From positions 1-15,313 of the forward strand of contig CALEPR010000045.1 of NCBI GenBank assembly GCA_937910665.1: DNA of 15,313 nt. Reading direction: 5' to 3'. The first letter of the stretch is position 1. Each line of letters begins with the position of its first letter. The notes under the pieces were generated by a model. It had not been told where the DNA came from. It did no database searches and worked only from the letters and a program-made list of their open reading frames with translations. Position numbers and translations under genes: made by a program. This DNA comes from an uncultured Selenomonadales bacterium (GTDB lineage: Bacteria > Bacillota > Negativicutes > Selenomonadales > Selenomonadaceae). This document shows positions 7,067 to 13,790 of the stretch, piece after piece.

Positions 7067-7136
7067 CAGACAGATCCATTTGACTGAAAAGGGTAGGGGA
7101 AAATTTTTTTGGAAAAATTTTTTGGAAGTGAAGGAC

Positions 7137-8519
7137 ATGGATTTAAAAAATAAAAATGTTTTGGTGATAGGTGCGGGAATCAGCGGATTTGCGGCGGCGA
7201 AAGTTGCAAAAAAATTCGGCGCGAAAGTTACTTTGAGCGACGCGAAACAAGAATCCGAAATTAAATTTGATTTTTCGGAACTCAGGAACTTGAAAATAAA
7301 TTTGTCTTTCGGTTCGCAAAATGAAACTTTGCTTGAAGGAATTGACTTGATAATTGTTTCTCCTGCCGTGCCGATTAAAATTCCAATTTTGCAAACTGCG
7401 TTGGCGAAAAAAATTCCTGTCATCAGCGAAGTCGAATTTGCTTTTGACTTGGCGAAGTCTCCAATTTTTGCAGTGACAGGGACGAACGGAAAAACTACCA
7501 CGACAACTTTGCTTGGACTTTTGCTTGAAACTTCTTTCGACAAAGTAGGCGTGGGAGGAAATATTGGTGTTCCTCTTTCTGAAGTTGCGCTCGAAGTCGG
7601 CGAAGGCGGAGCGATTGCCGCAGAAATTTCAAGTTATCAGATGGAGGCGACGAACAATTTCAAGCCGAAAGTTTCCGCAATTTTAAATATCACGCCCGAC
7701 CATTTGAAACGACATGGCAGCATGGAAATTTATCAGGCGATGAAAGAAAAAATTTTCGCGCAGGAAGATGAGAAAGATTTTTTGGTTTTGAATTTCGATG
7801 ATGAACTTGTTCGCGAAATTAAATCCCGCGCAAAGTGCAAAGTTTTTTACTTCAGCAGAAAAGTTGAACTCGACGAAGGCGCATTTTTAATTGGGAATGA
7901 GGAGTTAGGAATTAGGAATGAACTTGTCATAAAGTTCGGCGGAAAAATTTTTAAACTTTGCAGCGTCGACGAACTTGGAATTAAAGGCGGTCACAATGTC
8001 GAAAATGCTCTTGCCGCATCGATGACAGCTTTTTTGGCGGGAGCGACAGCTGAAAAAATTTCCGAAGTCCTGAAAACTTTTCAAGGCGTGGAACACAGAA
8101 TTGAATTTGTTCGCGAACTCGACGGCGTGAAATATTACAATGACTCTAAAGCCACAAATACCGACTCGGCGATAAAAGCTCTGGAAACTTTTCCAAAAAA
8201 TATAATTTTGATTGCCGGCGGCGACGACAAGTTGACTGACTTAACCGACTTCATGGAACTTGTCAAACAGCGCGTCGATAATTTAATTTTGGTTGGCGAC
8301 GCATCGGAAAGATTTAAAAACTTCGCGCTTGAAAAAAATTTTGCCGCCGAAAAAATTTTTGAATCAGGTTACTCGATGCCAAAAGCTGTAGACTTCGCAA
8401 GAAAAATTGCAAAGCCCCCGCAAATTGTTTTGCTCAGTCCTGCTTGCGCCAGTTTTGATATGTATGACAACTTTGAGGAGCGCGGAAAAGATTTTAAAAA
8501 AATTGTGAACGCTCTTTAA
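7137..8519 (+). CDS. murD: UDP-N-acetylmuramoylalanine--D-glutamate ligase
   Basis: MurD (460 residues from this start) adds D-glutamate to UDP-MurNAc-L-Ala in the cytoplasm. Order of features: N-terminal Rossmann GAGISG; ATP-binding GTNGKTT (115-121); AEISSYQ; NITPDH (184-189); GGHNVENALAA; and the MurD-specific NDSKATN (335-341), with SPACASFD near the C-terminus. An upstream in-frame TTG at 7080 would add 19 residues. I prefer ATG 7137, which starts directly before the Rossmann strand and has GGAAG 8 nt upstream; GTG 7128 is a less likely alternative. Residues 253-262 are encoded by a copy of a 7-bp-periodic repeat (see that entry). It is probably the last gene of the AICAR formyltransferase-ispA-murD operon and is followed by a terminator. 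Confidence 0.94.
   Translation: MDLKNKNVLVIGAGISGFAAAKVAKKFGAKVTLSDAKQESEIKFDFSELRNLKINLSFGSQNETLLEGIDLIIVSPAVPIKIPILQTALAKKIPVISEVEFAFDLAKSPIFAVTGTNGKTTTTTLLGLLLETSFDKVGVGGNIGVPLSEVALEVGEGGAIAAEISSYQMEATNNFKPKVSAILNITPDHLKRHGSMEIYQAMKEKIFAQEDEKDFLVLNFDDELVREIKSRAKCKVFYFSRKVELDEGAFLIGNEELGIRNELVIKFGGKIFKLCSVDELGIKGGHNVENALAASMTAFLAGATAEKISEVLKTFQGVEHRIEFVRELDGVKYYNDSKATNTDSAIKALETFPKNIILIAGGDDKLTDLTDFMELVKQRVDNLILVGDASERFKNFALEKNFAAEKIFESGYSMPKAVDFARKIAKPPQIVLLSPACASFDMYDNFEERGKDFKKIVNAL
7891..7918 (+). repeat. Heptanucleotide repeat inside murD
   Basis: Four consecutive heptamers in exact 7-bp register, TTGGGAA-TGAGGAG-TTAGGAA-TTAGGAA, occupy 7891-7918 and encode about residues 252-261 of MurD in frame. 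A 22-bp segment, 7894-7915, matches 12593-12614 in the repeat array after the EF-G-like gene at 21 of 22 positions. The segment lies between the recognisable EGAFL and VIKFGG parts of MurD, just before the GGHN motif, where MurD proteins vary in length. Confidence 0.7.
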
Positions 8520-8523
8520 ATAA

Positions 8524-8565
8524 AAAAAAGCCTGTCGAAGAAAAAAATCTTTGGCAGGTTTTTTT
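8524..8565. terminator. Bidirectional intrinsic terminator between murD and the ProC-like gene
   Basis: Arms 8524-8541 and 8548-8565 form an 18-bp stem (three G-T wobbles) with a 6-nt A loop. The arms begin with A6 and end with T7, so the hairpin has a U-tract when read from either side. It serves the convergent murD and ProC-like genes. Confidence 0.85.
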
Positions 8566-8582
8566 GTCGGAAAAATTTTTTG

Positions 8583-9431
8583 TCACGACCACTGATAGTG
8601 CATCCTGAAATTTTTTGGATCTTCTGAAGGATCTGTCGTGTCCTCGAGTTCAGGCGGCGCAGTAATATTTTGCATCAAATCTTTTGTGAGTCCGTAACTG
8701 TCCATCAAATTCAACGCTTCGCCTTGAACTTTTTTATCATTGACTGCGCGGCGAATTATGTCTGAAGTTTCATTTCCATAATCGATCATAGTTTTTATTG
8801 AACCGCTCAAAAGTTTTTTTACTGCGAGTGCGGCTTCCTTCGGTGCCATTCCGACTTGCTTTGCGCTTTTGATCATGGTCTGGATCACGACGTAAGAAAG
8901 ATAAGTATTCGCCGTGAGGTAGTGGGCAATTTCTTCAAATTCATATTCGTTTTTCACGGCAATAACATCGCCGCAAGATTTCAAAACAATCTGAGCCATG
9001 CTGTTTGCGTCCGTCGATGCATTTTTGCTGAGCGCATAAGCTCCAAGTCCTTCGCCCGCGACGACAGAAGGATTTATATTAAGGCGGACGATTTCATTTT
9101 TCTTGAAAAAATATTGCAGCGTGTCCAATTTCAAATCATGAATCGCAGAAACAATTAAAGTCCAGTCGTTTACTTTTTCGGCGACGCGAGCCAACAAATT
9201 ATTTGCGTCGGCAGGATTGAAAGACAGAAAGACAATCGCGGAATTTGGAATGAGTTCGATAATATTTTTTACAAATTTAACGCCGTACCTTGACTGAAGT
9301 TTGTTGCCGAGTTGATCGCTGCAATGTCCAACACAATAAGCATCGGCAGGTCCATGAACTGTCAAACCGCGAACTAAAATTTCAGTTTGAAAATCGTCGC
9401 CTCCAATAATAGCTTTAACTAAGTTTGCCAT
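8583..9431 (-). CDS. Divergent pyrroline-5-carboxylate reductase-like (ProC family) protein
   Basis: The 282-residue protein has ProC-like architecture: an N-terminal Rossmann-like half, the segment RLNINPSVVAGEGLGAY (from residue 116), which parallels the R-x-M-P-N-T-P-x-x-x-G-E-G stretch of P5C reductases, and a helical C-terminal dimerisation half. Key signatures are altered. The GxGxxG nucleotide loop is IIGGDDFQTE (8-17), the GSGPAF motif at the start of the second domain reads TANTYLSY, and SPGGTT is replaced by NDKKVQGEA. The acidic, proline-containing C-terminal tail is additional. I therefore doubt ordinary proline synthesis and call it a divergent homologue of unknown substrate. AAGGGG (9440-9445) lies 8 nt before the ATG, and only 16 bp separate it from rsmI upstream, so the two are co-transcribed. 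Confidence 0.65.
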   Translation of the reverse strand: MANLVKAIIGGDDFQTEILVRGLTVHGPADAYCVGHCSDQLGNKLQSRYGVKFVKNIIELIPNSAIVFLSFNPADANNLLARVAEKVNDWTLIVSAIHDLKLDTLQYFFKKNEIVRLNINPSVVAGEGLGAYALSKNASTDANSMAQIVLKSCGDVIAVKNEYEFEEIAHYLTANTYLSYVVIQTMIKSAKQVGMAPKEAALAVKKLLSGSIKTMIDYGNETSDIIRRAVNDKKVQGEALNLMDSYGLTKDLMQNITAPPELEDTTDPSEDPKNFRMHYQWS

Positions 9432-9447
9432 TTAAATTTCCCCTTCA

Positions 9448-10287
9448 TCATTTTTTTTCTAACTCGACGACGGCATTATAAACTTCGCGTCGACTTAAAT
9501 TAAATTTTTTTGTAGTTTGTCTTATTGCAGATTTTTTGTCAATACCTTCAGCAATTAAATTTTTGTAACAGTCGAGAAAATTTTCCGCGCCTACAATTTC
9601 AAAATTTGTTTCGGAATTTAAATTGCCTTCGACCACTATGACAAATTCGCCTTTCGGTTCGTCGAAAATATTTTCAAGTTCAGAAATTTTTCCGCGCAAA
9701 AATTCTTCATGAACTTTTGTAAGTTCGCGAGCGATTGAAATATTTCTGTCGCCGAAAATTTCTTTCAGCTCGGCAAGAAATTTTTTCAACCTGTGAGGCG
9801 ATTCATAAAAAATTAAAGTCTCCTCCCGCACAGAAATTTTTTCCAAAAAATCTTTTCGACTTTTCGCGGACTTCGGCAAAAATCCTGCAAAGAAAAATTT
9901 TGTCGTATCCAAGCCGGAACAGATTAACGCACTCAAGGCAGCATTTGCTCCGGGAATCGGACAAACTTGGATTTTATTTTCTATCGCAAGTTTCGCCAAG
10001 TCCGCTCCTGGATCCGAAATTGCAGGGAGTCCGGCATCGCTGACACAGGCAACATTTTTTCCTGACAAAAGTTCTTGCAAAATTTTTTTTCCGCTTTGAA
10101 CTTTTGAAAATTCGTCGTACCTGACAAGCGGCGTATGGATTTCAAAATGCGTCAAAAGTTTTCGCGTGTGCCGCGTGTCCTCCGCCGCAATTAAATCGAC
10201 TCCGCGCAAAATTTTCACTGCGCGAAAAGTCATGTCTTCCAAATTTCCAATCGGCGTGGCGACTAAATATAAAATTCCTTCGCTCAT
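9448..10287 (-). CDS. rsmI: 16S rRNA (cytidine-1402-2'-O)-methyltransferase
   Basis: RsmI (279 residues) 2'-O-methylates C1402 in the decoding centre of 16S rRNA using S-adenosylmethionine. Tetrapyrrole-methylase-type signatures: VATPIGNLED (9-18), AAEDTRHT (34-41), SDAGLPAISDPG (83-94), IPGANAALSAL, FYESPHRL and ARELTKVHEE. The C-terminal segment KKSAIRQTTKKFNLSRREVY is a helical tail common in Firmicute RsmI. The frequently seen HEHN segment after the first third reads YDEFSK (57-62), a modest divergence. The start ATG has GGAGG at 10292-10296 on the minus strand. It is the first gene of a two-gene unit with the ProC-like gene and is transcribed from the divergent promoter region shared with the EF-G-like gene. 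Confidence 0.93.
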   Translation of the reverse strand: MSEGILYLVATPIGNLEDMTFRAVKILRGVDLIAAEDTRHTRKLLTHFEIHTPLVRYDEFSKVQSGKKILQELLSGKNVACVSDAGLPAISDPGADLAKLAIENKIQVCPIPGANAALSALICSGLDTTKFFFAGFLPKSAKSRKDFLEKISVREETLIFYESPHRLKKFLAELKEIFGDRNISIARELTKVHEEFLRGKISELENIFDEPKGEFVIVVEGNLNSETNFEIVGAENFLDCYKNLIAEGIDKKSAIRQTTKKFNLSRREVYNAVVELEKK

Positions 10288-10315
10288 ATTTCCTCCAAAA
10301 TTTTTTTCTGAAGCG

Positions 10316-10354
10316 ATTATAACATATTTTTCTTGTCTTGAAATATGTTATAAT
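10316..10354. promoter_or_regulatory. Symmetric divergent promoter/operator between rsmI and the EF-G-like gene
   Basis: ATTATAACATATTT (10316-10329) and AAATATGTTATAAT (10341-10354) are a perfect 14-bp inverted repeat with an 11-bp spacer. Each arm holds an extended -10: TGTTATAAT at 10346-10354 reading right, and its mirror at 10316-10324 reading left towards rsmI. Neither has a good -35 at the proper distance; the ideal -35 for each would lie at 10326-10331 and 10339-10344, inside the same element. Right-hand transcription would begin near 10361 and left-hand near 10309. Confidence 0.6.
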
Positions 10355-10360
10355 AATTTG

Positions 10361-10482
10361 CGCTTCGGCAGTTTGTAAAAATTTTCTGTCGCTCTGCAAA
10401 CTGCTCACGACTAACTTTTTTGCAGGATAAAATAAACTTTCCTAGAAATTAAAAATCTATTATCAAAACACAAAACATTTAT
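10361..10482 (+). promoter_or_regulatory. 5' leader of the EF-G-like gene with mutually exclusive hairpins
   Basis: GCAGTTTG (10368-10375) pairs perfectly with CAAACTGC (10397-10404). The segment CTGCAAA (10394-10400), which overlaps the second arm, instead pairs perfectly with TTTGCAG (10419-10425) further down. The two stems cannot form together. The rest of the leader up to the GGAGG at 10483-10487 is AT-rich and unremarkable. I do not recognise a known riboswitch. Confidence 0.4.
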
Positions 10483-10495
10483 GGAGGTTTTTTTA

Positions 10496-12586
10496 ATGAA
10501 AGATTACGCAAGCGAATTTATCAGAAATGTAGCAGTTGCAGGTCATGGAAAAACCGGCAAAACAAGTTTGCTTGACGCGTGCATTTTTAATACCGGCGTG
10601 GCGAAACGTCTCGGCAAAGTTGACGACGGCACAAGTCTTTTGGATTTTGAACCTGAGGAAACTAAACGCAAAATGACAATCACTGACGCTCTTGCCGTCA
10701 CCGAATGGAAAAATTACAAAATCAACTTCATTGATACGCCCGGTTATCCTGACTTTGTCGGAGAAGTCATGGGCGCGATGAAAGCTGCAGACGCAGCGTT
10801 AATTATTGTCGCGGCAAATGCGGGCGTTGAAGTTGAAACTGAAAAGGCTTGGGCGTTGGCAGAAAGTTTGAAACTTCCCCGCGCAATTTTTATCAACAAG
10901 ATGGATCGCGAGCACGCCGACTTCCGCAAAACTTTGGACGACATCAAATCAAAATTCGGCAACAATGTCATTCCTGTTCAAATTCCAATCGGCAAAGAAA
11001 ATTCTTTCAAAGGAGTTATCGACGTTGTAAAAGTTTATTCCAAACTTAAAGAGGAAGTCAAAAATGAAATTCCAGCCGACTTGGAGGACGAAGTAGAAAC
11101 CGAACGCCTTGAAATGCTCGACGTGATTGCAGAATACAATGACGAACTTATGGAAAAATATCTTGAAGGCGACACAGACAATTTAGATGAAAATCAAATT
11201 GCCGAAGCTCTTGCAGAAGGTGTTCGTCAAGCAAAAGTTTTCCCGGTCTTTGTCGGCAGTGCGCTGAAAAATATTGGAATTGATAAACTTCTGAACAGAA
11301 TTGTTGAAGATATTCCTGCGCCGAATACCAGGACTTACGACGGAATCAATCCGAACAACGACGACTTGGTTGAGCGGAAAGTTACCGATCCTTTCAGCGG
11401 ACAAATTTGGAAAACTATGGTCGATCCTTTCGTCGGCAGAATGAGTTATATCAGAATTTTCAGCGGCGACATGAAAGCAGACGCAACTTATCAACTTTAC
11501 GGCGACGGCAGCGAAGGACAGGAAAGAATCAGCGGACTTTTCACAATGCAAGGCAAGAAACAAATTAACCTCGACGTTGCTCATGCAGGCGACATTGTTG
11601 TTACTTCAAAACTTGCAAACGCAAAAACTTGCGATACGCTTTGCGAAAAAAGTTCGCCGATTAAATATGAGCGCATTGAATTTCCTGAACCGATGTTGGC
11701 GATGGCTGTCAGCTCAGTCAAGAAAGGCGAGGAGGACAAAGTTATCAGCGCGATTCGCCGCCAACAGGACGAAGATCAGACAATTAAACTTGTCAAAGAT
11801 AAAGCAACCAAGCAAACTATTTTGAGCGGAGTCGGGGAAGTTCATCTCGATATCTTGGGAGAAAAAATTCAGCGCAAATTCGGAGTGCAAATGGTTCTTG
11901 GCGAGCCGAGAGTTGACTACCGCGAAACTATTCGCAAAAATGTCGAAGTTCAAGGCAAACACAAAAAACAATCCGGCGGTCATGGTCAGTACGGCGATGT
12001 TTGGCTGAAAATTGGCCCGGCGAAAGATACAGATCCAAATGTTCGCGACGGAAATGTTTTCACGACAGATCAAGTTTTCGGCGGCAGCGTTCCGCGCAAT
12101 TTCTTCCCCGCAGTCGAGAAAGGAACTTTTGAAACTTTGGCTGAAGGAGTTATCGCAGGTTATCCTGTCGTCAATGTCAAAGTCGATTTATACGACGGCT
12201 CGAGTCACCCTGTCGATTCAAGTGAGGCGGCGTTTAAAATGGCTGCGTCGATCGCAATAAAAAAAGGTGTTCTCATGGCTAATCCAATTTTGCTTGAACC
12301 GATCGATGAAGTTACGGTTTTAGTTCCCGACGCTTACATGGGTGACATTATCGGCAATTTAAATTCCAGACGCGGCAGAGTTCTCGGAACAGATCCGAAA
12401 GGCAAAGGAATGACGGAAATTAAAGCCTACGTTCCCGCCTCCGAGCTTTACAAGTATGCAACTGATTTAAGAAGTCAAACTCAAGGACGCGGCTCATACA
12501 GCGTAAAATTTTCGCGCTACGACCCGATGCCTGACAAACTTGCAGAAAAAATTATTGCGGAACACAAAGCTGCAGAAAACAATTAG
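10496..12586 (+). CDS. Elongation factor G-like GTPase (EF-G2/FusA2 type)
   Basis: The 696-residue protein has the full EF-G layout. G domain: P-loop GHGKTGKT (16-23), switch I around KRKMTIT (57-63), G3 DTPGYPDF (80-87) and NKMDR (134-138). Domains II-III follow, then domain IV with QSGGHGQYGDVW, and domain V with LRSQTQGRGSYSVKF near the C-terminus. Two points mark it as a paralogue, not the main translocase: the P-loop lacks the usual AHIDAGKT, and the catalytic His of DTPGH is Tyr84, as in the EF-G2/FusA2-like subgroup. Members of that subgroup can be poor GTPases; whether this one acts in translocation, recycling or something else is open. It is not next to rpsL, rpsG or tuf. ATG 10496 is chosen because the in-frame ATG at 10481 overlaps the GGAGG site (10483-10487) that serves 10496. 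Confidence 0.88.
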   Translation: MKDYASEFIRNVAVAGHGKTGKTSLLDACIFNTGVAKRLGKVDDGTSLLDFEPEETKRKMTITDALAVTEWKNYKINFIDTPGYPDFVGEVMGAMKAADAALIIVAANAGVEVETEKAWALAESLKLPRAIFINKMDREHADFRKTLDDIKSKFGNNVIPVQIPIGKENSFKGVIDVVKVYSKLKEEVKNEIPADLEDEVETERLEMLDVIAEYNDELMEKYLEGDTDNLDENQIAEALAEGVRQAKVFPVFVGSALKNIGIDKLLNRIVEDIPAPNTRTYDGINPNNDDLVERKVTDPFSGQIWKTMVDPFVGRMSYIRIFSGDMKADATYQLYGDGSEGQERISGLFTMQGKKQINLDVAHAGDIVVTSKLANAKTCDTLCEKSSPIKYERIEFPEPMLAMAVSSVKKGEEDKVISAIRRQQDEDQTIKLVKDKATKQTILSGVGEVHLDILGEKIQRKFGVQMVLGEPRVDYRETIRKNVEVQGKHKKQSGGHGQYGDVWLKIGPAKDTDPNVRDGNVFTTDQVFGGSVPRNFFPAVEKGTFETLAEGVIAGYPVVNVKVDLYDGSSHPVDSSEAAFKMAASIAIKKGVLMANPILLEPIDEVTVLVPDAYMGDIIGNLNSRRGRVLGTDPKGKGMTEIKAYVPASELYKYATDLRSQTQGRGSYSVKFSRYDPMPDKLAEKIIAEHKAAENN

Positions 12587-12679
12587 GAGTTAGGAATGAG
12601 GAGTGAGGAATTAGTTGTTAGTTGTTAGTTGTTAGAAAAAAATCTAACTCCTAGTCTCTAATTCCTAAGCCCTAAGAAA
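12583..12679. repeat. Heptanucleotide repeat array with mirrored halves
   Basis: Eight heptamers of the form TKAGNNN run in strict 7-bp register from 12583 to 12638, including TTAGTTG three times in a row (12611-12631). After a short A-rich turn, five heptamers in the opposite orientation follow at 12645-12679: TAACTCC, TAGTCTC, TAATTCC, TAAGCCC, TAAGAAA. The halves can pair, for example TTAGGAA 12590-12596 with TTCCTAA 12662-12668. The array begins in the stop codon of the EF-G-like gene (TAG 12584-12586). It resembles the short tandem heptanucleotide repeats described in other bacteria, but I cannot assign a named family. Confidence 0.75.
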
Positions 12680-12704
12680 CTGTGACTACAGTTTCTAACT
12701 TTTC
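12675..12704 (+). terminator. Probable terminator hairpin after the EF-G-like gene
   Basis: AGAAACTGT (12675-12683) and ACAGTTTCT (12688-12696) form a perfect 9-bp stem with a GACT loop, followed by AACTTTTC. The T-run is short, so this may be only part of a terminator together with the upstream mirrored repeat, or an operator for the next gene. The left arm overlaps the last heptamer of the repeat array. Confidence 0.45.
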
Positions 12705-12737
12705 ATCTTTCCAATTAAACAAAAAGGAGTGGTTTTG

Positions 12738-13706
12738 TTGAAAGAAAAAATTTTTGTCGCGATTTTTGCAGTAACTTTTTTCTGTGCGACGATTTGCGGG
12801 AATTTTTCGCAAAAAGTTTTTGCTGAAGAAACAGGTGCGGAGTTTGAATCAGTTAGTTACACTGCGCCGATAACTTTGCATTGGTTGTCGAAGGCGGGAG
12901 TTCCTGAGGCGATAGAATTTTTGGGAACTTTGAGCGCGGCAGATATTTTGAAAAAAGTTCCTGCCAGAGATCCCGAGCGTGTGGAGAAAGCCAACGCGAT
13001 TTATCAAGAAATGCACTACACAGCTTTGAATGAATATATTGAATCGCAGGGCTACAAAAATATTTTGGACTTGGGCTGCGGAGTTTCGCCGCGCGGAATT
13101 GTCATGGCAAGGAAGGGAATCAATTATGTTGGCGTTGAACTTCCTGCAGTCGCCGAAGCTGTCGAGGAATATGTTCCAATGTTTTTGGACGACGACCAAT
13201 TAAAATATTTCACAATCGCGTCGGCAGATTTTACAGATCATGATGCGATGATGGCGGCGGCAAAAAATATTGACGGTCCGGTTTGCATTGTTTCGGAATT
13301 GGTTTTGGTTTTCTTGTCGCGCGAGCAACAGGACGCACTTTTCAAAAATGTTCATGAAATTTTGAAAGAAAAAGGCGGCTGTTTCGTAACCTCCGACTAC
13401 ACTACCGGAGAACTTTTCTGGGACGGCACGGCAGAAATTTACGGCGAGATAGCTACTCGCAGAATTGCTGAGGATACTGTAAGACTTTACGCAGGAATTT
13501 CAGAGACAGATTTTTCAGGAACAATTTTTGACACGCATAAAGAAGCTAAGGATTTTATAGCGGCTCACAATTTCAATCTTCAGGAAGTTCCTTTGCTTAT
13601 CGATGCGTCGAAACTTTACAGCGTAAAAAGTCTGAACGACACGCAAATCAATAAACTTAAAAAGTTTGCCAAGAAAAAATTGCTCTGGGTTATGACTGCG
13701 AAATAA
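12738..13706 (+). CDS. SAM-dependent methyltransferase-like protein with N-terminal signal peptide
   Basis: The 322-residue protein starts with a Sec-type signal: MKEK, a hydrophobic core (about residues 5-20), and VFA-EE as a plausible signal peptidase I site after A29. The rest is a class I methyltransferase fold: motif I ILDLGCGVSPRG (109-120), acidic E134 at the end of the second strand (VGVEL), and the later LKEKGGCFVTSDY strand region. The DLGCGVSPRG form recalls leucine carboxyl methyltransferase/Tcmp-like O-methyltransferases, but that is only a resemblance. Export is puzzling because SAM is cytoplasmic; the segment could instead be an uncleaved membrane anchor. The substrate is unknown. 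I start at TTG 12738, 8 nt after GGAG (12726-12729); TTG 12735 is an alternative. It is flanked by repeats upstream and a terminator downstream, so it is probably monocistronic. Confidence 0.72.
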   Translation: MKEKIFVAIFAVTFFCATICGNFSQKVFAEETGAEFESVSYTAPITLHWLSKAGVPEAIEFLGTLSAADILKKVPARDPERVEKANAIYQEMHYTALNEYIESQGYKNILDLGCGVSPRGIVMARKGINYVGVELPAVAEAVEEYVPMFLDDDQLKYFTIASADFTDHDAMMAAAKNIDGPVCIVSELVLVFLSREQQDALFKNVHEILKEKGGCFVTSDYTTGELFWDGTAEIYGEIATRRIAEDTVRLYAGISETDFSGTIFDTHKEAKDFIAAHNFNLQEVPLLIDASKLYSVKSLNDTQINKLKKFAKKKLLWVMTAK

Positions 13707-13720
13707 AATTTTTTAGATTG

Positions 13721-13768
13721 GGGAGTCGGGAAAAATTTTGCAAATTGCAATTCTCGATTCCTTTTTTT
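13721..13768 (+). terminator. Intrinsic terminator after the methyltransferase gene
   Basis: Arms 13721-13732 and 13751-13762 pair along 12 bp, with four G-T wobbles, and are followed by a run of seven T (13762-13768). The 18-nt loop contains a small TTGCAAATTGCAA dyad that may extend the structure. Confidence 0.65.
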
Positions 13769-13790
13769 AATTGGAAGGCGTGAAAATTTT

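Noticed and set aside
7080..7136. Longer MurD from TTG 7080 and a promoter at TTGACT 7080-7085
   Set aside because: The extra residues come from A/T tract repeats and precede the Rossmann strand; no -10 is present at the right distance from TTGACT.
8583..9431. Calling this gene proC with confidence
   Set aside because: The nucleotide-binding loop and the GSGPAF and SPGGTT motifs are not conserved, so only family-level resemblance is claimed.
10481..10495. EF-G-like start at ATG 10481
   Set aside because: The GGAGG at 10483-10487 lies inside that extension and is correctly spaced for ATG 10496.
12583..12696. CRISPR array or insertion sequence end
   Set aside because: The period is 7 bp with no spacers, there is no transposase, and no target-site duplication can be recognised.
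13735..13751. TTGCAAATTGCAA dyad as an independent operator for trkA
   Set aside because: It falls within the loop of the terminator hairpin and is short and AT-rich; chance is likely.
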